Shown piece by piece: positions 17,327 through 25,808 of a stretch of 34,615 nt of DNA. Positions within the stretch are counted from its first letter, which is position 1. Each line of letters begins with the position of its first letter. The notes under the pieces are model-generated. The model had not been told where the DNA came from and made no database searches. It saw only the letters and a list, made by a program, of their open reading frames with translations. The position numbers and the translations under genes were made by a program. This DNA is from Hydrogenophilales bacterium 16-61-112. Its GTDB lineage: Bacteria; Pseudomonadota; Gammaproteobacteria; Burkholderiales; Thiobacillaceae. The stretch lies in NCBI GenBank assembly GCA_002257045.1, contig NCHD01000029.1, positions 1-34,615 on the forward strand, read 5' to 3'.

Positions 17327-18370
17327 TTACAGCGTGTGCTGGCGGTCGCCGCGCGCAAACCCAGCGAGTTGCGGCAGCTTCCCTTTCGTCAGCGCAATCA
17401 CCTTGAACAAATCCCCCATCTCCGCGGGTGATACCAGCCGCTGCACCGCATTGCTCTGTGGCAGAAAGGCGGCGGCATCGGTTGGCGGGGTCTGCATCAG
17501 CAATTCGGCGAGGCCGGCGTTGAGCAGGAAATTCGCCTGGCTGGCGTAACCCGCGAGGTCCAGCCCCGCCGCCATTCCAGCCCGCGCCAGCGCGCTGAAG
17601 TCGATGTGCGCGGTGAGGTCGCACAGCCCCGGCAGATAAAACGGATCGTCCAGCGCGTGATGGCGGTAGTGCGCACGCAGCGTGCCCATGTGGCGTTGCG
17701 GGTGTTCGCTCAGATAACCGGGCGCCAGAGCCAGGGCTTCGGCGCGGGCGTACAGGACGGGGTCGTCGATGGGACGGTCCTGCCACGCAAATCCTTCTGC
17801 CTCCACGGCCACGCCGCGCACCTGCGGCCCGCTTGCGGTCCAGTGCACCAGTTCCACCGGCAGCGCGTCGAGTAGCTCGTTGCCGAGGATGACGCCTTCG
17901 AATGCAGACGGGAGGGCGTCCAGCCAGTGCACGCGACCGGCCAGATCGGGCCGGTCGTGCGCAATCCGTTCCTGCTGGCGAACGCGCAGGTCGGCGCTCA
18001 CTTCGAGGATGCCGTAGCGCGCGGGCAGGGCGTCCAGGCGTTCCAGTTCGCCCAGCATATCGACCGCCAGCTTGCCGCTGCCTGCGCCCAGCTCAAGAAT
18101 GTCGCCGCCGGTTTCCGCCAGCACCGGCGCAATCGCGTGCGCCAGGGTGCGGCCAAACAATGGGGTGAGCTCTGGCGCGGTGACGAAATCGCCCGCCGCG
18201 CCGAACTTCATCGCGCCTGCCGCGTAATAGCCGAGGCCCGGCGCATAGAGCGCAACTTCCATGAAGCGCGCAAACGAAATCCAGCCGCCCGCCTGTTGAA
18301 TCAGCGATTGCAGGTGGGCGGTCACGCGCTGGCTGTGGGCAAGCGCATCGGGGCTGGGTGTGGGCAGCAT
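17327..18370 (-). CDS. SAM-dependent methyltransferase, MidA/NDUFAF7 family
   Basis: Class I methyltransferase of the COG1565 (MidA/NDUFAF7) family, 347 residues. Family features include GGWISFARFMEVALYAPGLGYYAAGAMKFGAAGDFVTAPELTPLFGRTLA near the N-terminus, the SAM-binding motif ILELGAGSGKLAVDML and VILGNELLDALPVELV. Human NDUFAF7 methylates an arginine of a complex I subunit; whether bacterial members act on respiratory complex I is not shown. ATG at 18370. The gene is convergent with the metallochaperone gene (101-nt gap) and divergent from the pteridine-reductase-like gene (87-nt gap). Confidence 0.9.
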   Translation of the reverse strand: MLPTPSPDALAHSQRVTAHLQSLIQQAGGWISFARFMEVALYAPGLGYYAAGAMKFGAAGDFVTAPELTPLFGRTLAHAIAPVLAETGGDILELGAGSGKLAVDMLGELERLDALPARYGILEVSADLRVRQQERIAHDRPDLAGRVHWLDALPSAFEGVILGNELLDALPVELVHWTASGPQVRGVAVEAEGFAWQDRPIDDPVLYARAEALALAPGYLSEHPQRHMGTLRAHYRHHALDDPFYLPGLCDLTAHIDFSALARAGMAAGLDLAGYASQANFLLNAGLAELLMQTPPTDAAAFLPQSNAVQRLVSPAEMGDLFKVIALTKGKLPQLAGFARGDRQHTL

Positions 18371-18457
18371 GCGGTGGATGAGTTCAGGGATAATGCGGGG
18401 TGGCTGGACGATCCGGCCAATCCATTCAGAACCCGGCGACTATAAAGGCGAATCCCG

Positions 18458-19198
18458 ATGCATGGCAAAGTAGTGTTGATTACCGGCGGCGCAAAAAGAG
18501 TGGGCGCGGCTTCGGCGCGGCTGCTGCATGCGGCGGGCGCCAATCTGATGATCCACTACCGCAATTCGGCGACCGAGGCGCGCGCGCTGCAGGACGAGCT
18601 GAACGCCATTCGCGAGAACTCGGTCGCGCTGATCCAGGCCGATCTGCTCGACATTGGCGGCCTGCCGGCGCTGGTCAAGCAGACGGTGGTGACCTTTGGC
18701 GGGCTCGACGTGCTGCTCAACAACGCGTCGAGTTTTTATCCCACGCCGGTTGGCAGCATCGAAGAAAAGGACTGGATCGACCTGATGGGTAGCAACCTCA
18801 AGGCGCCGCTTTTCCTGTCGCAGGCCGCCGCGCCCGAGCTGAAAAAACGCCGTGGCTGCATCATCAACATCACCGACATCCACGCCGACCGGCCGATGAA
18901 AAGCTACGTCGTCTATTCCATCGCCAAGGCCGGGCTGGTGGGGCTCACCAAATCGCTGGCACGCGAACTGGCGCCCGAAGTGCGCGTCAACGGCATTGCG
19001 CCCGGCCCAATCATGTGGCCCGAAGATGACGCCAATTTCGACGAAGTTTCGCGCCAGCGCATCATCTCGCACACCATGCTGAAGCGCGCCGGCGACCCGC
19101 ACGACATCGCGCTGGCGGTGCGTTTTTTTGCGATGGATACGTACTTCGTCACCGGCCAGATCCTGGCGGTCGATGGCGGACGCAGCGCCAAGCTCTGA
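18458..19198 (+). CDS. SDR-family pteridine (dihydrofolate/dihydromonapterin) reductase
   Basis: Short-chain dehydrogenase (246 residues). The cofactor loop is TGGAKRVG (residues 9-16), where Arg replaces the usual second Gly as in pteridine reductases (PTR1/FolM type) and favours NADPH. NNASSFYPTPVG and the catalytic YSIAKAG (Tyr153, Lys157) follow, with NGIAPGPIMWPED downstream. The likely reaction is reduction of dihydromonapterin or dihydrofolate; a generic SDR role cannot be excluded. ATG at 18458 is preceded by a TATAAA sequence at about 18440, a possible -10 box without a clear -35. sbcB starts 4 nt after its stop. Confidence 0.85.
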   Translation: MHGKVVLITGGAKRVGAASARLLHAAGANLMIHYRNSATEARALQDELNAIRENSVALIQADLLDIGGLPALVKQTVVTFGGLDVLLNNASSFYPTPVGSIEEKDWIDLMGSNLKAPLFLSQAAAPELKKRRGCIINITDIHADRPMKSYVVYSIAKAGLVGLTKSLARELAPEVRVNGIAPGPIMWPEDDANFDEVSRQRIISHTMLKRAGDPHDIALAVRFFAMDTYFVTGQILAVDGGRSAKL

Positions 19199-19202
19199 GG
19201 CC

Positions 19203-20633
19203 ATGCGCAGCTTTCTCTGGCATGACTATGAAACCTTCGGCATCCGCGCGCGCAGCGATCGCCCGGCGCAGTTCGCCGCGATCCGCACCGACGCCGAGCT
19301 GAACGAAATCGGCGCGCCGCTGATGCAGTATTGCCAGCCCGCGCCGGATTACCTGCCCGACCCGCAATCCTGCCTGATCACCGGCATCACCCCGCAGCAG
19401 TGCCTGGAGCAGGGGGTGCCCGAGCACCAGTTCGCGCGCGACATCGAGCAGGCCTTCAGCCAGCCCGGCACCGTCGGCGTCGGCTACAACACGATCCGCT
19501 TCGACGACGAGTTCACCCGCTTCCTGTTCTGGCGCAACCTGATCGATCCCTATGCGCGCGAATGGCAAAGCGAATGCGGGCGCTGGGACATCCTCGATCT
19601 GGTGCGCACCGCCTACGCGCTGCGGCCGGAGGGCATTGTCTGGCCCACCAACGAGCAGGGCCGGGTGAGCTTCCGGCTCGAACTGCTGAGCGCGGCCAAC
19701 GGCCTGGCGCACGAAGCCGCGCACGATGCGCTGTCCGACGTACGCGCCACGGTGGCGCTGGCACGGCTGATCCGCCAGAGCAATCCGCGGCTGTTCGATT
19801 TTTGTCTGGGCCTGCGCAAGAAGGAGCAGGCCGCCGCGCAGATCAGCCTCAACGCGCCGCGACCCTTTCTGCACATCACCGGGCAGGTGCCGGTCGAGCG
19901 CGGCTGCCTGATGGTGGCGTGGCCGCTGGCGCAGCACCCCACCAACAAGAATGAGGTCATCGTGTGGGATCTGGCGCACGACCCCAGCGAACTGTTCGCG
20001 CTCGACGCCGCCACCATCCGTCTGCGCATGTTTACCAAGACCGATGCCCTGCCCGTAGGCGTCAGCCGCCTGCCGATCAAGACCATTCACCTCAACAAGT
20101 CGCCGGTGGTGATCAACAAGCTCAACACCCTGAGCCCGGAGCGCGCCGAGCAATGGGGCGTCGACATGGCGGCGGTACAGCGCCATGCCGGACTGTGCGC
20201 CGCTGCGCCCGACATGCGCGCCGTCTGGCAGGCGGTGTTCGAGCGCGCGCCGCAGGCCGCCGCCGATGTCGATGCCGACCTCTACGGCGGCTTTGTCGGC
20301 CCTGCCGACCGCGCCGTGCTGACCCGCCTGCGCGGCTTGACACCGGCCCAGCTGGCCGACGCGCAGCCAAGCTTTGCTGACCCACGCCTGAAAGACCTGC
20401 TGTTCCGCTACCGCGCACGCAATTTTCCGGCCTCGCTGAACCCGGCCGAGGCGCAGCAGTGGCAGGTGCATTGCGCCGCGCGGCTGTTCGACGGCGCCGG
20501 CGGCGCGCGCACGCTTGAAGCCCTCTTCAATGAAATCGACGTGCTGGCAGAAACGGCGGACGAGCGCGGCGAGGCCATACTGGGCGCGCTCTACGGATAC
20601 GCCGAGGCCATTGCGCCTGCCCGCATCGGTTAA
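19203..20633 (+). CDS. sbcB: Exodeoxyribonuclease I
   Basis: Single-strand-specific 3'-5' exonuclease (476 residues) of the DEDDh superfamily, acting in recombination and mismatch repair. The Exo I motif FLWHDYETFG gives Asp8 and Glu10. Exo II lies in VGVGYNTIRFDDEFTRFLFWRNLIDPY, Exo III in EAAHDALSDVRATVALARLI. The C-terminal half with FTKTDALPVGVSRLPIKTIHLNKSPVV is the SH3-like/Exo_C extension found in ExoI. ATG at 19203 follows the SDR gene by 4 nt. The stop overlaps a TAAAAT sequence (20631-20636) that could be a -10 box for the ketosynthase operon, but no -35 box at proper distance was found. Confidence 0.94.
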   Translation: MRSFLWHDYETFGIRARSDRPAQFAAIRTDAELNEIGAPLMQYCQPAPDYLPDPQSCLITGITPQQCLEQGVPEHQFARDIEQAFSQPGTVGVGYNTIRFDDEFTRFLFWRNLIDPYAREWQSECGRWDILDLVRTAYALRPEGIVWPTNEQGRVSFRLELLSAANGLAHEAAHDALSDVRATVALARLIRQSNPRLFDFCLGLRKKEQAAAQISLNAPRPFLHITGQVPVERGCLMVAWPLAQHPTNKNEVIVWDLAHDPSELFALDAATIRLRMFTKTDALPVGVSRLPIKTIHLNKSPVVINKLNTLSPERAEQWGVDMAAVQRHAGLCAAAPDMRAVWQAVFERAPQAAADVDADLYGGFVGPADRAVLTRLRGLTPAQLADAQPSFADPRLKDLLFRYRARNFPASLNPAEAQQWQVHCAARLFDGAGGARTLEALFNEIDVLAETADERGEAILGALYGYAEAIAPARIG

Positions 20634-20668
20634 AATCGCTGCGCAATTTCACCCACACAGACCGCTTC

Positions 20669-21865
20669 GTGACCCCCGTTCAGCTCTCCCATTTCACCGC
20701 CACCAGCTGCCTCGGCTATGGCAACGCCGCCACGCTGGCCGCCTTGCGCGCGTTGCGCAGCGGCCTGCAGCCCTGCCAGTTCGAGACGGTGCACGACCTG
20801 GCGACTTATGTGGGCGAGGTGGGCGGGGTCGACGCCGTCGAACTGCCTGCGCAGCTTGCCGCTTACAACTGCCGCAACAACCGCCTGGCCTGGCTGGGGC
20901 TGCAGCAGGACGGTTTTTTCGACGCGGTCAAGGCGGCCATTGCGCGGCATGGCCGGCGGCGGGTGGGCGTGTTTCTCGGCACCAGCACCTCGGGCATCCT
21001 CGAGACCGAACAGGCGTTTCGCCATCGCGACCCGCTGACCGGCGCGCTGCCGGACGATTTTGTTTACCGCACCACGCACAACACCTACGCGGTGGCGGAT
21101 TTCGTCCGCACCGCGTTCCAGTTCGAAGGCCCCGCCGTGGTGGTGTCCACCGCATGCTCGTCTTCCGCCAAGGTGTTCGCCTCGGCGGCGCGCATGCTGG
21201 CCGCCGGGCTCATCGACGCGGCCATCGTCGGCGGAGTGGACTCGCTGTGCCTCACTACGCTGTATGGCTTCAATTCGCTCGAATTACTCTCGCCCGAGCC
21301 GTGCCGGCCCTACGACATTCATCGCCAGGGCTTGTCGATAGGCGAGGCGGCTGCGTTCATTTTGCTGGAGCGTCCTGCAACGCAGCTGCCTGCGGATGCC
21401 GTGCTGCTGCTGGGCGCGGGCGAAACCAGCGATGCCCATCACATGTCGTCGCCGCATCCCGAAGGCCTCGGCGCGCGCATGGCGATGGCAGCCGCGTTGC
21501 AGGCAGCCGGCTTGCAGGCGGCCGACATCGACTATCTGAACCTGCACGGCACCGCCACCCCGAGCAACGATGCCGCCGAGGGCCGGGCCGTCGCAGCGCT
21601 GTTCGGCGACCGCGTGCCGTGCAGTTCGACCAAGGGCGCCACCGGCCACACCCTGGGCGCGGCCGGTGGGATGGAAGCGATCATCAGCGCGCTGGCGCTG
21701 CAGCATGGATTTTTGCCCGGCGGGGTGGGCACGCACGCGGTGGATCCGGCCATTCCGGTGCAGTACCTGACGGCCAACCGCGACAGCGCGCCGCAGCGGG
21801 TATTGAGCAATTCGTTCGGCTTTGGCGGCACCAACTGCAGCCTGATTCTGGGGCGCGCAGCATGA
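20669..21865 (+). CDS. Beta-ketoacyl-ACP synthase (aryl polyene/xanthomonadin type)
   Basis: Thiolase-fold condensing enzyme (398 residues). The catalytic triad is intact: Cys163 in VVSTACSSSAKVF, His293 in LHGTATPSNDAAEG and His327 in KGATGHTLGAAGG. LGTSTSGILETE and SNSFGFGGTNCSLILG complete the KAS I/II pattern. The GTG start at 20669 lies 35 nt after sbcB. It is followed by a chain-length-factor-like partner, a hotdog dehydratase and a ketoreductase with overlaps, the core elongation set of aryl polyene systems, so it is interpreted as the pigment ketosynthase rather than primary FabF/FabB. No carrier protein gene is adjacent. Confidence 0.88.
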   Translation: MTPVQLSHFTATSCLGYGNAATLAALRALRSGLQPCQFETVHDLATYVGEVGGVDAVELPAQLAAYNCRNNRLAWLGLQQDGFFDAVKAAIARHGRRRVGVFLGTSTSGILETEQAFRHRDPLTGALPDDFVYRTTHNTYAVADFVRTAFQFEGPAVVVSTACSSSAKVFASAARMLAAGLIDAAIVGGVDSLCLTTLYGFNSLELLSPEPCRPYDIHRQGLSIGEAAAFILLERPATQLPADAVLLLGAGETSDAHHMSSPHPEGLGARMAMAAALQAAGLQAADIDYLNLHGTATPSNDAAEGRAVAALFGDRVPCSSTKGATGHTLGAAGGMEAIISALALQHGFLPGGVGTHAVDPAIPVQYLTANRDSAPQRVLSNSFGFGGTNCSLILGRAA

Positions 21866-22677
21866 GGCTCCTTTCTTATCTCGATGGCATCGGCCTGGTT
21901 GGCCCTGGACTCGACAACTGGCCTGCCGCGCATTCCATCCTGGCGGGTCATGCGGCCTACGAATCGCGCCCGCTCGTCGTGGCCGCGCCCGCTGCGCTGC
22001 CACCCGCCGAGCGCCGCCGCACCGGACTCGCCATCAAGGTGGCGCTGGCGGTAGCGTTCGATGCCCTCGCCGCCGCGCAGCTCGATGCAAGGCAGCTGGC
22101 CACCGTATTCACCTCTTCCGGCGCCGACAATGACAACTGCGATGCGATCTGCAAGACGCTGGCCTCCGACGACCGCAGCATTTCGCCGACGCGTTTTCAC
22201 AACTCGGTGCACAACGCCCCGGGCGGTTACTGGGGCATCGCCTCCGGTGCGATGACGCCCGCCACCGTGCTGTGCGCGCACGACGCCAGCTTCGGCGCCG
22301 GCCTGCTGGAGGCGATGACCCAGCTTGCGGTCGATGGCTCGCCGGGGTCTGAGCGCGGCGGCACGCTGCTGGTCGCCTACGACATGCCCTATCCCGAGCC
22401 GCTGCACGCCAAGCGGCCGCTGCCGGCGGCGTTCGGCATCGCGCTGGCGCTGATGCCGGCGCGCAGCGCGCAGTCGCTGGCCAGAATCGAACTCGAATTG
22501 AGCGACGCCGCGCCCGATACGCTGAGCGACCCCGCGCTCGAAACCCTGCGCCGCAGCATTCCCGCCGCCCGCGGCTTGCCGCTGCTGCAGGCGGTGGCGC
22601 GCGGGGACGCGTGCCGGGTGGTGCTGGATTATCTGGCGCCGCTCAGCCTGCTCGTTCAGGTTGGGCCGTGTCGCTAG
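21862..22677 (+). CDS. Ketosynthase-like chain-length-factor protein
   Basis: A 271-residue beta-ketoacyl synthase-like protein, shorter than a full KS and of the N-terminal-domain type seen as the second ketosynthase in aryl polyene clusters. MRLLSYLDGIGLVGPGLDNW opens it. In the position of the active-site loop the sequence reads FTSSGADNDNCDAICKTLASDDRSISPTRFHNSVHNAPGGYWGIASGAM, with HNSVHNAPGGYW typical of this family. The Cys-His-His triad is not complete, so a structural partner (chain-length factor) of the upstream ketosynthase is likely. ATG at 21862 overlaps the upstream stop (ATGA); the 3' end overlaps the dehydratase by 10 nt. Confidence 0.82.
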   Translation: MRLLSYLDGIGLVGPGLDNWPAAHSILAGHAAYESRPLVVAAPAALPPAERRRTGLAIKVALAVAFDALAAAQLDARQLATVFTSSGADNDNCDAICKTLASDDRSISPTRFHNSVHNAPGGYWGIASGAMTPATVLCAHDASFGAGLLEAMTQLAVDGSPGSERGGTLLVAYDMPYPEPLHAKRPLPAAFGIALALMPARSAQSLARIELELSDAAPDTLSDPALETLRRSIPAARGLPLLQAVARGDACRVVLDYLAPLSLLVQVGPCR

Positions 22678-23132
22678 ACCACGCCTGGCTGCTCGCCCAC
22701 CTCCCGCATCAGGGCAGCATGTGCCTGCTCGACCGTGTCGAAAGCTGGGATGCGCAGCACATTCGTTGCCGCGCCAGCAGCCATCGCGCGCCGGACAATC
22801 CGCTGCGCGCGCATGGCCGCCTGGGCGCGGCGTGCGGCATCGAATACGCCGCGCAGGCGATGGCGGCGCACGGCGCTCTGCTGGCCGCGGCCGACAGCGC
22901 GCCGCGCGTGGGCTACCTCGCCAGCGTCCGCGCGGTTGAATTGAACGTGACGCGGCTGGACGACATTGCCGCCGATCTGCGCATTGAAGCCGAGCGCGTG
23001 TCGGGCGACGACAACACGATTCTGTATGCGTTCAGCGTGCTGGCCGAACAATCGCTGCTGCTCAGCGGCCGCGCCATTGTCGTGCTGGACGCGACGCTGC
23101 TGGATATAATCAAAACAGGGAATTCAACATGA
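22668..23132 (+). CDS. Hotdog-fold 3-hydroxyacyl-ACP dehydratase (ApeP-like)
   Basis: A 154-residue hotdog protein that would dehydrate 3-hydroxyacyl-ACP intermediates to leave the conjugated double bonds of the polyene. HAWLLAHLPHQGSMCLLDRVESWD near the N-terminus is the FabA/FabZ-like start of this group and includes the active-site-region His, and GAACGIEYAAQAMAAHG is the central helix. GTG at 22668 is chosen because it gives the family N-terminus; it overlaps the upstream gene by 10 nt and the ketoreductase by 4 nt (ATGA). Confidence 0.82.
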   Translation: MSLDHAWLLAHLPHQGSMCLLDRVESWDAQHIRCRASSHRAPDNPLRAHGRLGAACGIEYAAQAMAAHGALLAAADSAPRVGYLASVRAVELNVTRLDDIAADLRIEAERVSGDDNTILYAFSVLAEQSLLLSGRAIVVLDATLLDIIKTGNST

Positions 23133-23848
23133 AGCGCGCGCTGGTTACTGGTGGCAGCGGCGGCATCGGCGCGGCGATCTGCCGGCGGCTGGCCGCTGAC
23201 GGCTATTTTGTCTACGTTCACGCCAACCGGAACGCGGCGAAGGCCGAGGCGCTGGTCGCGGCAATCCGTGCCGATAACGGGCACGCCGAGGCCATCGCTT
23301 TCGACGTCACCGACGCCGACGCCAGCCGCGCCGCACTCGAAGCACTGATTGCCGACGCGCCGATCCAGGTGCTGGTCAACAACGCCGGCATCCACAACGA
23401 CGCCGTGTTTCCCTGCATGAGCGCAGCGCAGTGGCACAGCGTGCTCGACGTGTCGCTGGGTGGTTTCTTCAATGTCACCCAGCCGCTGACGATGGCGATG
23501 ATCCGCAGCCGCTGGGGGCGCATCATCAACATCACGTCGATCGCCGGCCTCACCGGCAACCGTGGCCAGGTCAACTATTCAGCGGCCAAGGGCGCGCTGC
23601 ACGCCGCCACCAAATCGCTGTCGCTGGAACTCGCCAGCCGCGGCATCACGGTCAACGCGGTGGCGCCCGGCATCATCCAGACCGGCATGATCGACGGCGT
23701 ATTCGACGCCAAGGCGATCGAGAGCATGGTGCCGATGAAGCGCGCCGGGCGGCCGGACGAAGTCGCCAACGTCGTGAGCTTTCTCGCTTCGGAACAGGCG
23801 AGCTACCTCAGCGGCCAGATCATTTCCGTGAATGGCGGCATGATTTGA
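23129..23848 (+). CDS. 3-oxoacyl-ACP reductase, FabG-like (ApeQ-like)
   Basis: SDR-family NADPH-dependent ketoreductase (239 residues). The nucleotide loop is TGGSGGIGAAICRRL (residues 7-21), NNAG follows (VLVNNAGIHND), then INITSIAGLTGNRGQVNYSAAKG with Tyr150 and Lys154, and VNAVAPGIIQTGMID. It would reduce the 3-oxo group between the condensing and dehydrating steps encoded just upstream. ATG at 23129 overlaps the dehydratase stop, and its own stop overlaps the TTG start of the antiporter. A housekeeping FabG is possible, but the operon argues for a dedicated enzyme. Confidence 0.87.
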   Translation: MKRALVTGGSGGIGAAICRRLAADGYFVYVHANRNAAKAEALVAAIRADNGHAEAIAFDVTDADASRAALEALIADAPIQVLVNNAGIHNDAVFPCMSAAQWHSVLDVSLGGFFNVTQPLTMAMIRSRWGRIINITSIAGLTGNRGQVNYSAAKGALHAATKSLSLELASRGITVNAVAPGIIQTGMIDGVFDAKAIESMVPMKRAGRPDEVANVVSFLASEQASYLSGQIISVNGGMI

Positions 23849-25155
23849 GCGCGCCTGCACTCGCGGTTCATCAAACCGAAACCGTGCTGTTTTTCACCCT
23901 GCTGCAGTTGACGCTGATCGTGCTGGCTGGCCGCCTCGGCGGCGTACTGGCGCAGCGGGTCGGGCAATCGCCTGCGGTGGGTGAGATCATCGTCGGCATC
24001 CTGCTCGGGCCGTCACTGTTCGGCCTGCTCGCGCCCGACCTGTTCCAGTACGTTTTCCACTCGACGCCGCCGGCGCCGATGCAGATGCTGTCGCAGATCG
24101 GCCTGATTCTGCTGATGTTCCAGATCGGCCTCGAATTCGACTTCGCCCATTTGAGCGAACGCCAGAATCGCCGTGCCGTCAGCTACATCGCCAGCGCCAG
24201 CATGATCGCGCCGTTTGCACTCGGGTTCGGCTTCGGCTGGTTCACCGCGCCACTGCTGTCGCCCGGCGTCGACCGCCTCGCTTCGGCGCTGTTCATCGCC
24301 ACGGCTTTCTCCATTACCGCCTTGCCCATCCTCGGCCGGATCATGATGGAGTTCAAGATCACCCGCCTGCCCATCGGCGTCATCGCCATCAGCGCCGCCG
24401 CCATCAACGACGTCGTCGGCTGGCTGCTGCTTGCGCTCATCACTGCGCTCACCCTGGCTGAATTCAGCGCCGCCGCCTTCGCCGTCAAGGTGGCACTGGT
24501 GGCCGGCTTTTTCCTGAGCTGGTGGTTTGCGGTGCGGCCGCTGATGAAGCACGTGATCCGTGCAAGCCAGGCCCGCCCGGTGCCGGTGGGCGAGAAGGCC
24601 GGACGCGGCAAGCTCACCCACAACCTGCTCGGCATCCTGCTCGCCGGCATCTTCATCTCGGCGATGACCACCTACCAACTCGGCATCTTCGCCATCTTCG
24701 GTGGCTTCATGATGGGCGTCATCCTGCACGACGAGCACGAACTGATCGAAGCCTGGAAGGAACGCATCGGCCACTTTGTCATGGTGTTTTTCCTGCCCAT
24801 TTTCTTTACCTACACCGGCCTGCGTACCCACATCGGCAGCCTCGATACGCTGCAAGCCTGGGGCTGGTGCGGGCTGCTGATCCTGTTGGCCACGCTGGGA
24901 AAATTCGGCGCCAGCTACGTCGCCGCGCGCTGGGTCGGCATGTCGCACCATGAAGGCAAGGTGATCGGCATCATGATGAATACCCGTGCGCTGATGGAAC
25001 TGATCGTCATCAACGTCGGCTTTGATCTCGGCGTGATTTCGCAGCAGGTGTTCACCATGCTGGTGCTGATGGCGATTTTCAGCACGGTGATCACGACGCC
25101 GGGATTGCGGCGGTGGTTGCCGAAGATGGGCGTAGCGGTGGCAGGGCGGCCTTGA
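23845..25155 (+). CDS. Cation:proton antiporter, CPA2/KefB-like
   Basis: Integral membrane protein (436 residues) of the Na+/H+ exchanger (CPA2) fold with about 12 hydrophobic segments. Recognisable are VGQSPAVGEIIVGILLGPSLFGLL, IGLILLMFQIGLEFDF, TAFSITALPILGRIM, AAAINDVVGWLLLALI with the ion-site Asp, and MGVILHDEHELIEAWKERIGHFVMVFFLPIFFTYTGLRTHI. No C-terminal TrkA-N/RCK domain is present, unlike full KefB/KefC. The TTG start at 23845 overlaps the ketoreductase stop (TTGA), so it is translationally coupled to the polyene block. Ion specificity cannot be told from sequence. A role in that pathway is unclear. Confidence 0.85.
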   Translation: MSAPALAVHQTETVLFFTLLQLTLIVLAGRLGGVLAQRVGQSPAVGEIIVGILLGPSLFGLLAPDLFQYVFHSTPPAPMQMLSQIGLILLMFQIGLEFDFAHLSERQNRRAVSYIASASMIAPFALGFGFGWFTAPLLSPGVDRLASALFIATAFSITALPILGRIMMEFKITRLPIGVIAISAAAINDVVGWLLLALITALTLAEFSAAAFAVKVALVAGFFLSWWFAVRPLMKHVIRASQARPVPVGEKAGRGKLTHNLLGILLAGIFISAMTTYQLGIFAIFGGFMMGVILHDEHELIEAWKERIGHFVMVFFLPIFFTYTGLRTHIGSLDTLQAWGWCGLLILLATLGKFGASYVAARWVGMSHHEGKVIGIMMNTRALMELIVINVGFDLGVISQQVFTMLVLMAIFSTVITTPGLRRWLPKMGVAVAGRP

Positions 25156-25163
25156 GGCTGCTG

Positions 25164-25182
25164 CCCGGAGATATACTCCGGG
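25164..25182 (+). terminator. Hairpin after the antiporter gene
   Basis: CCCGGAG (25164-25170) and CTCCGGG (25176-25182) pair perfectly around ATATA, 9 nt after the antiporter stop. No T-run follows, so it may stabilise the 3' end or act with Rho rather than as an intrinsic terminator. Confidence 0.4.
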
Positions 25183-25264
25183 GCGCTGCGGGGCGGCGGT
25201 TCTCAATCCGGCGTTTCCCAAGCAGCGTTTTAATCGGGTTTTTTGAAATTAAAGGGAGACAAAA

Positions 25265-25696
25265 ATGATGCGTTCCATTGCCGCACTTGCCATCGCCGGG
25301 CTGCTGACAGCCTCACTCGCCCAACAAGCCCTAGCCGAAATGCCGGCCGATACTGCGGCTCAGCCTGCAAGCGAAACGCAGACCGTTAAATCGACCGACG
25401 GCAGCTTTGAAGGCGAGATTGTCGGCACCATCGCGCCCGACAGCCGGTTTGCCAAACTCAAAATCGGCATGACCATGGCCGAAGTGAACAAGCTGATCAA
25501 AGCCCCCGACGATTTGCAGCGCCATGAAACCGGCAAGCGCTGGATTCCGTTTTACTTCGGCGACGATGCGCAGCGGATGCAGGCCACCTACACGGGAGAA
25601 GGCTGTTTGACGTACACCGGCGGCAACGTTTTTGGTGGTGGCGGTAATCAGCTGATTCGCATTACGGCTGATCCTCAGGGGTGTGCTGCCGACTGA
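25265..25696 (+). CDS. Secreted protein with BamE/SmpA-like motif
   Basis: A 143-residue exported protein. MMRSIAALAIAGLLTASLAQQALAEM is a Sec signal peptide with cleavage after the ALA near residue 24. The mature part includes FAKLKIGMTMAEVNKLIKAPDDLQRHETGKRWIPFYFGDDAQRMQATYTGEG, which resembles the short beta-alpha BamE/SmpA module (GMT-x-x-EV), and ends in a Gly-rich stretch and a single CAAD tail. There is no lipobox. The ribosome site AAAGGGAGA lies just upstream of ATG 25265 (ATG 25268 is a near-equal alternative). Function unknown; a periplasmic role is inferred. Confidence 0.75.
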   Translation: MMRSIAALAIAGLLTASLAQQALAEMPADTAAQPASETQTVKSTDGSFEGEIVGTIAPDSRFAKLKIGMTMAEVNKLIKAPDDLQRHETGKRWIPFYFGDDAQRMQATYTGEGCLTYTGGNVFGGGGNQLIRITADPQGCAAD

Positions 25697-25755
25697 GAGG
25701 GGGGGCTCCCTTGAGCGATGTGTCTGGCGAGGATTTGGCTGTAGCTCGCTCGACT

Positions 25756-25784
25756 TTGAACTCACCGCTGATCTGGCTTATTAA
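25756..25784 (+). promoter_or_regulatory. Sigma70-like promoter before the YajG-like lipoprotein
   Basis: TTGAAC (25756-25761) and TATTAA (25779-25784) are spaced 17 nt apart, each matching four of six consensus bases, in an AT-rich gap. Transcription would begin about 18 nt before the ATG at 25809. Confidence 0.5.
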
Positions 25785-25808
25785 TAAAACCTCAGGGAAA
25801 AAATCATT

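Noticed and set aside
19149-20471. Long minus-strand frame opposite sbcB
   Set aside because: No motif or ribosome site, and the opposite strand encodes a complete exonuclease I with all DEDDh residues.
24013-25221. Long minus-strand frame opposite the antiporter
   Set aside because: Composition typical of antisense to a membrane protein gene (His, Gln, Asp, Gly rich) and no recognisable domain.
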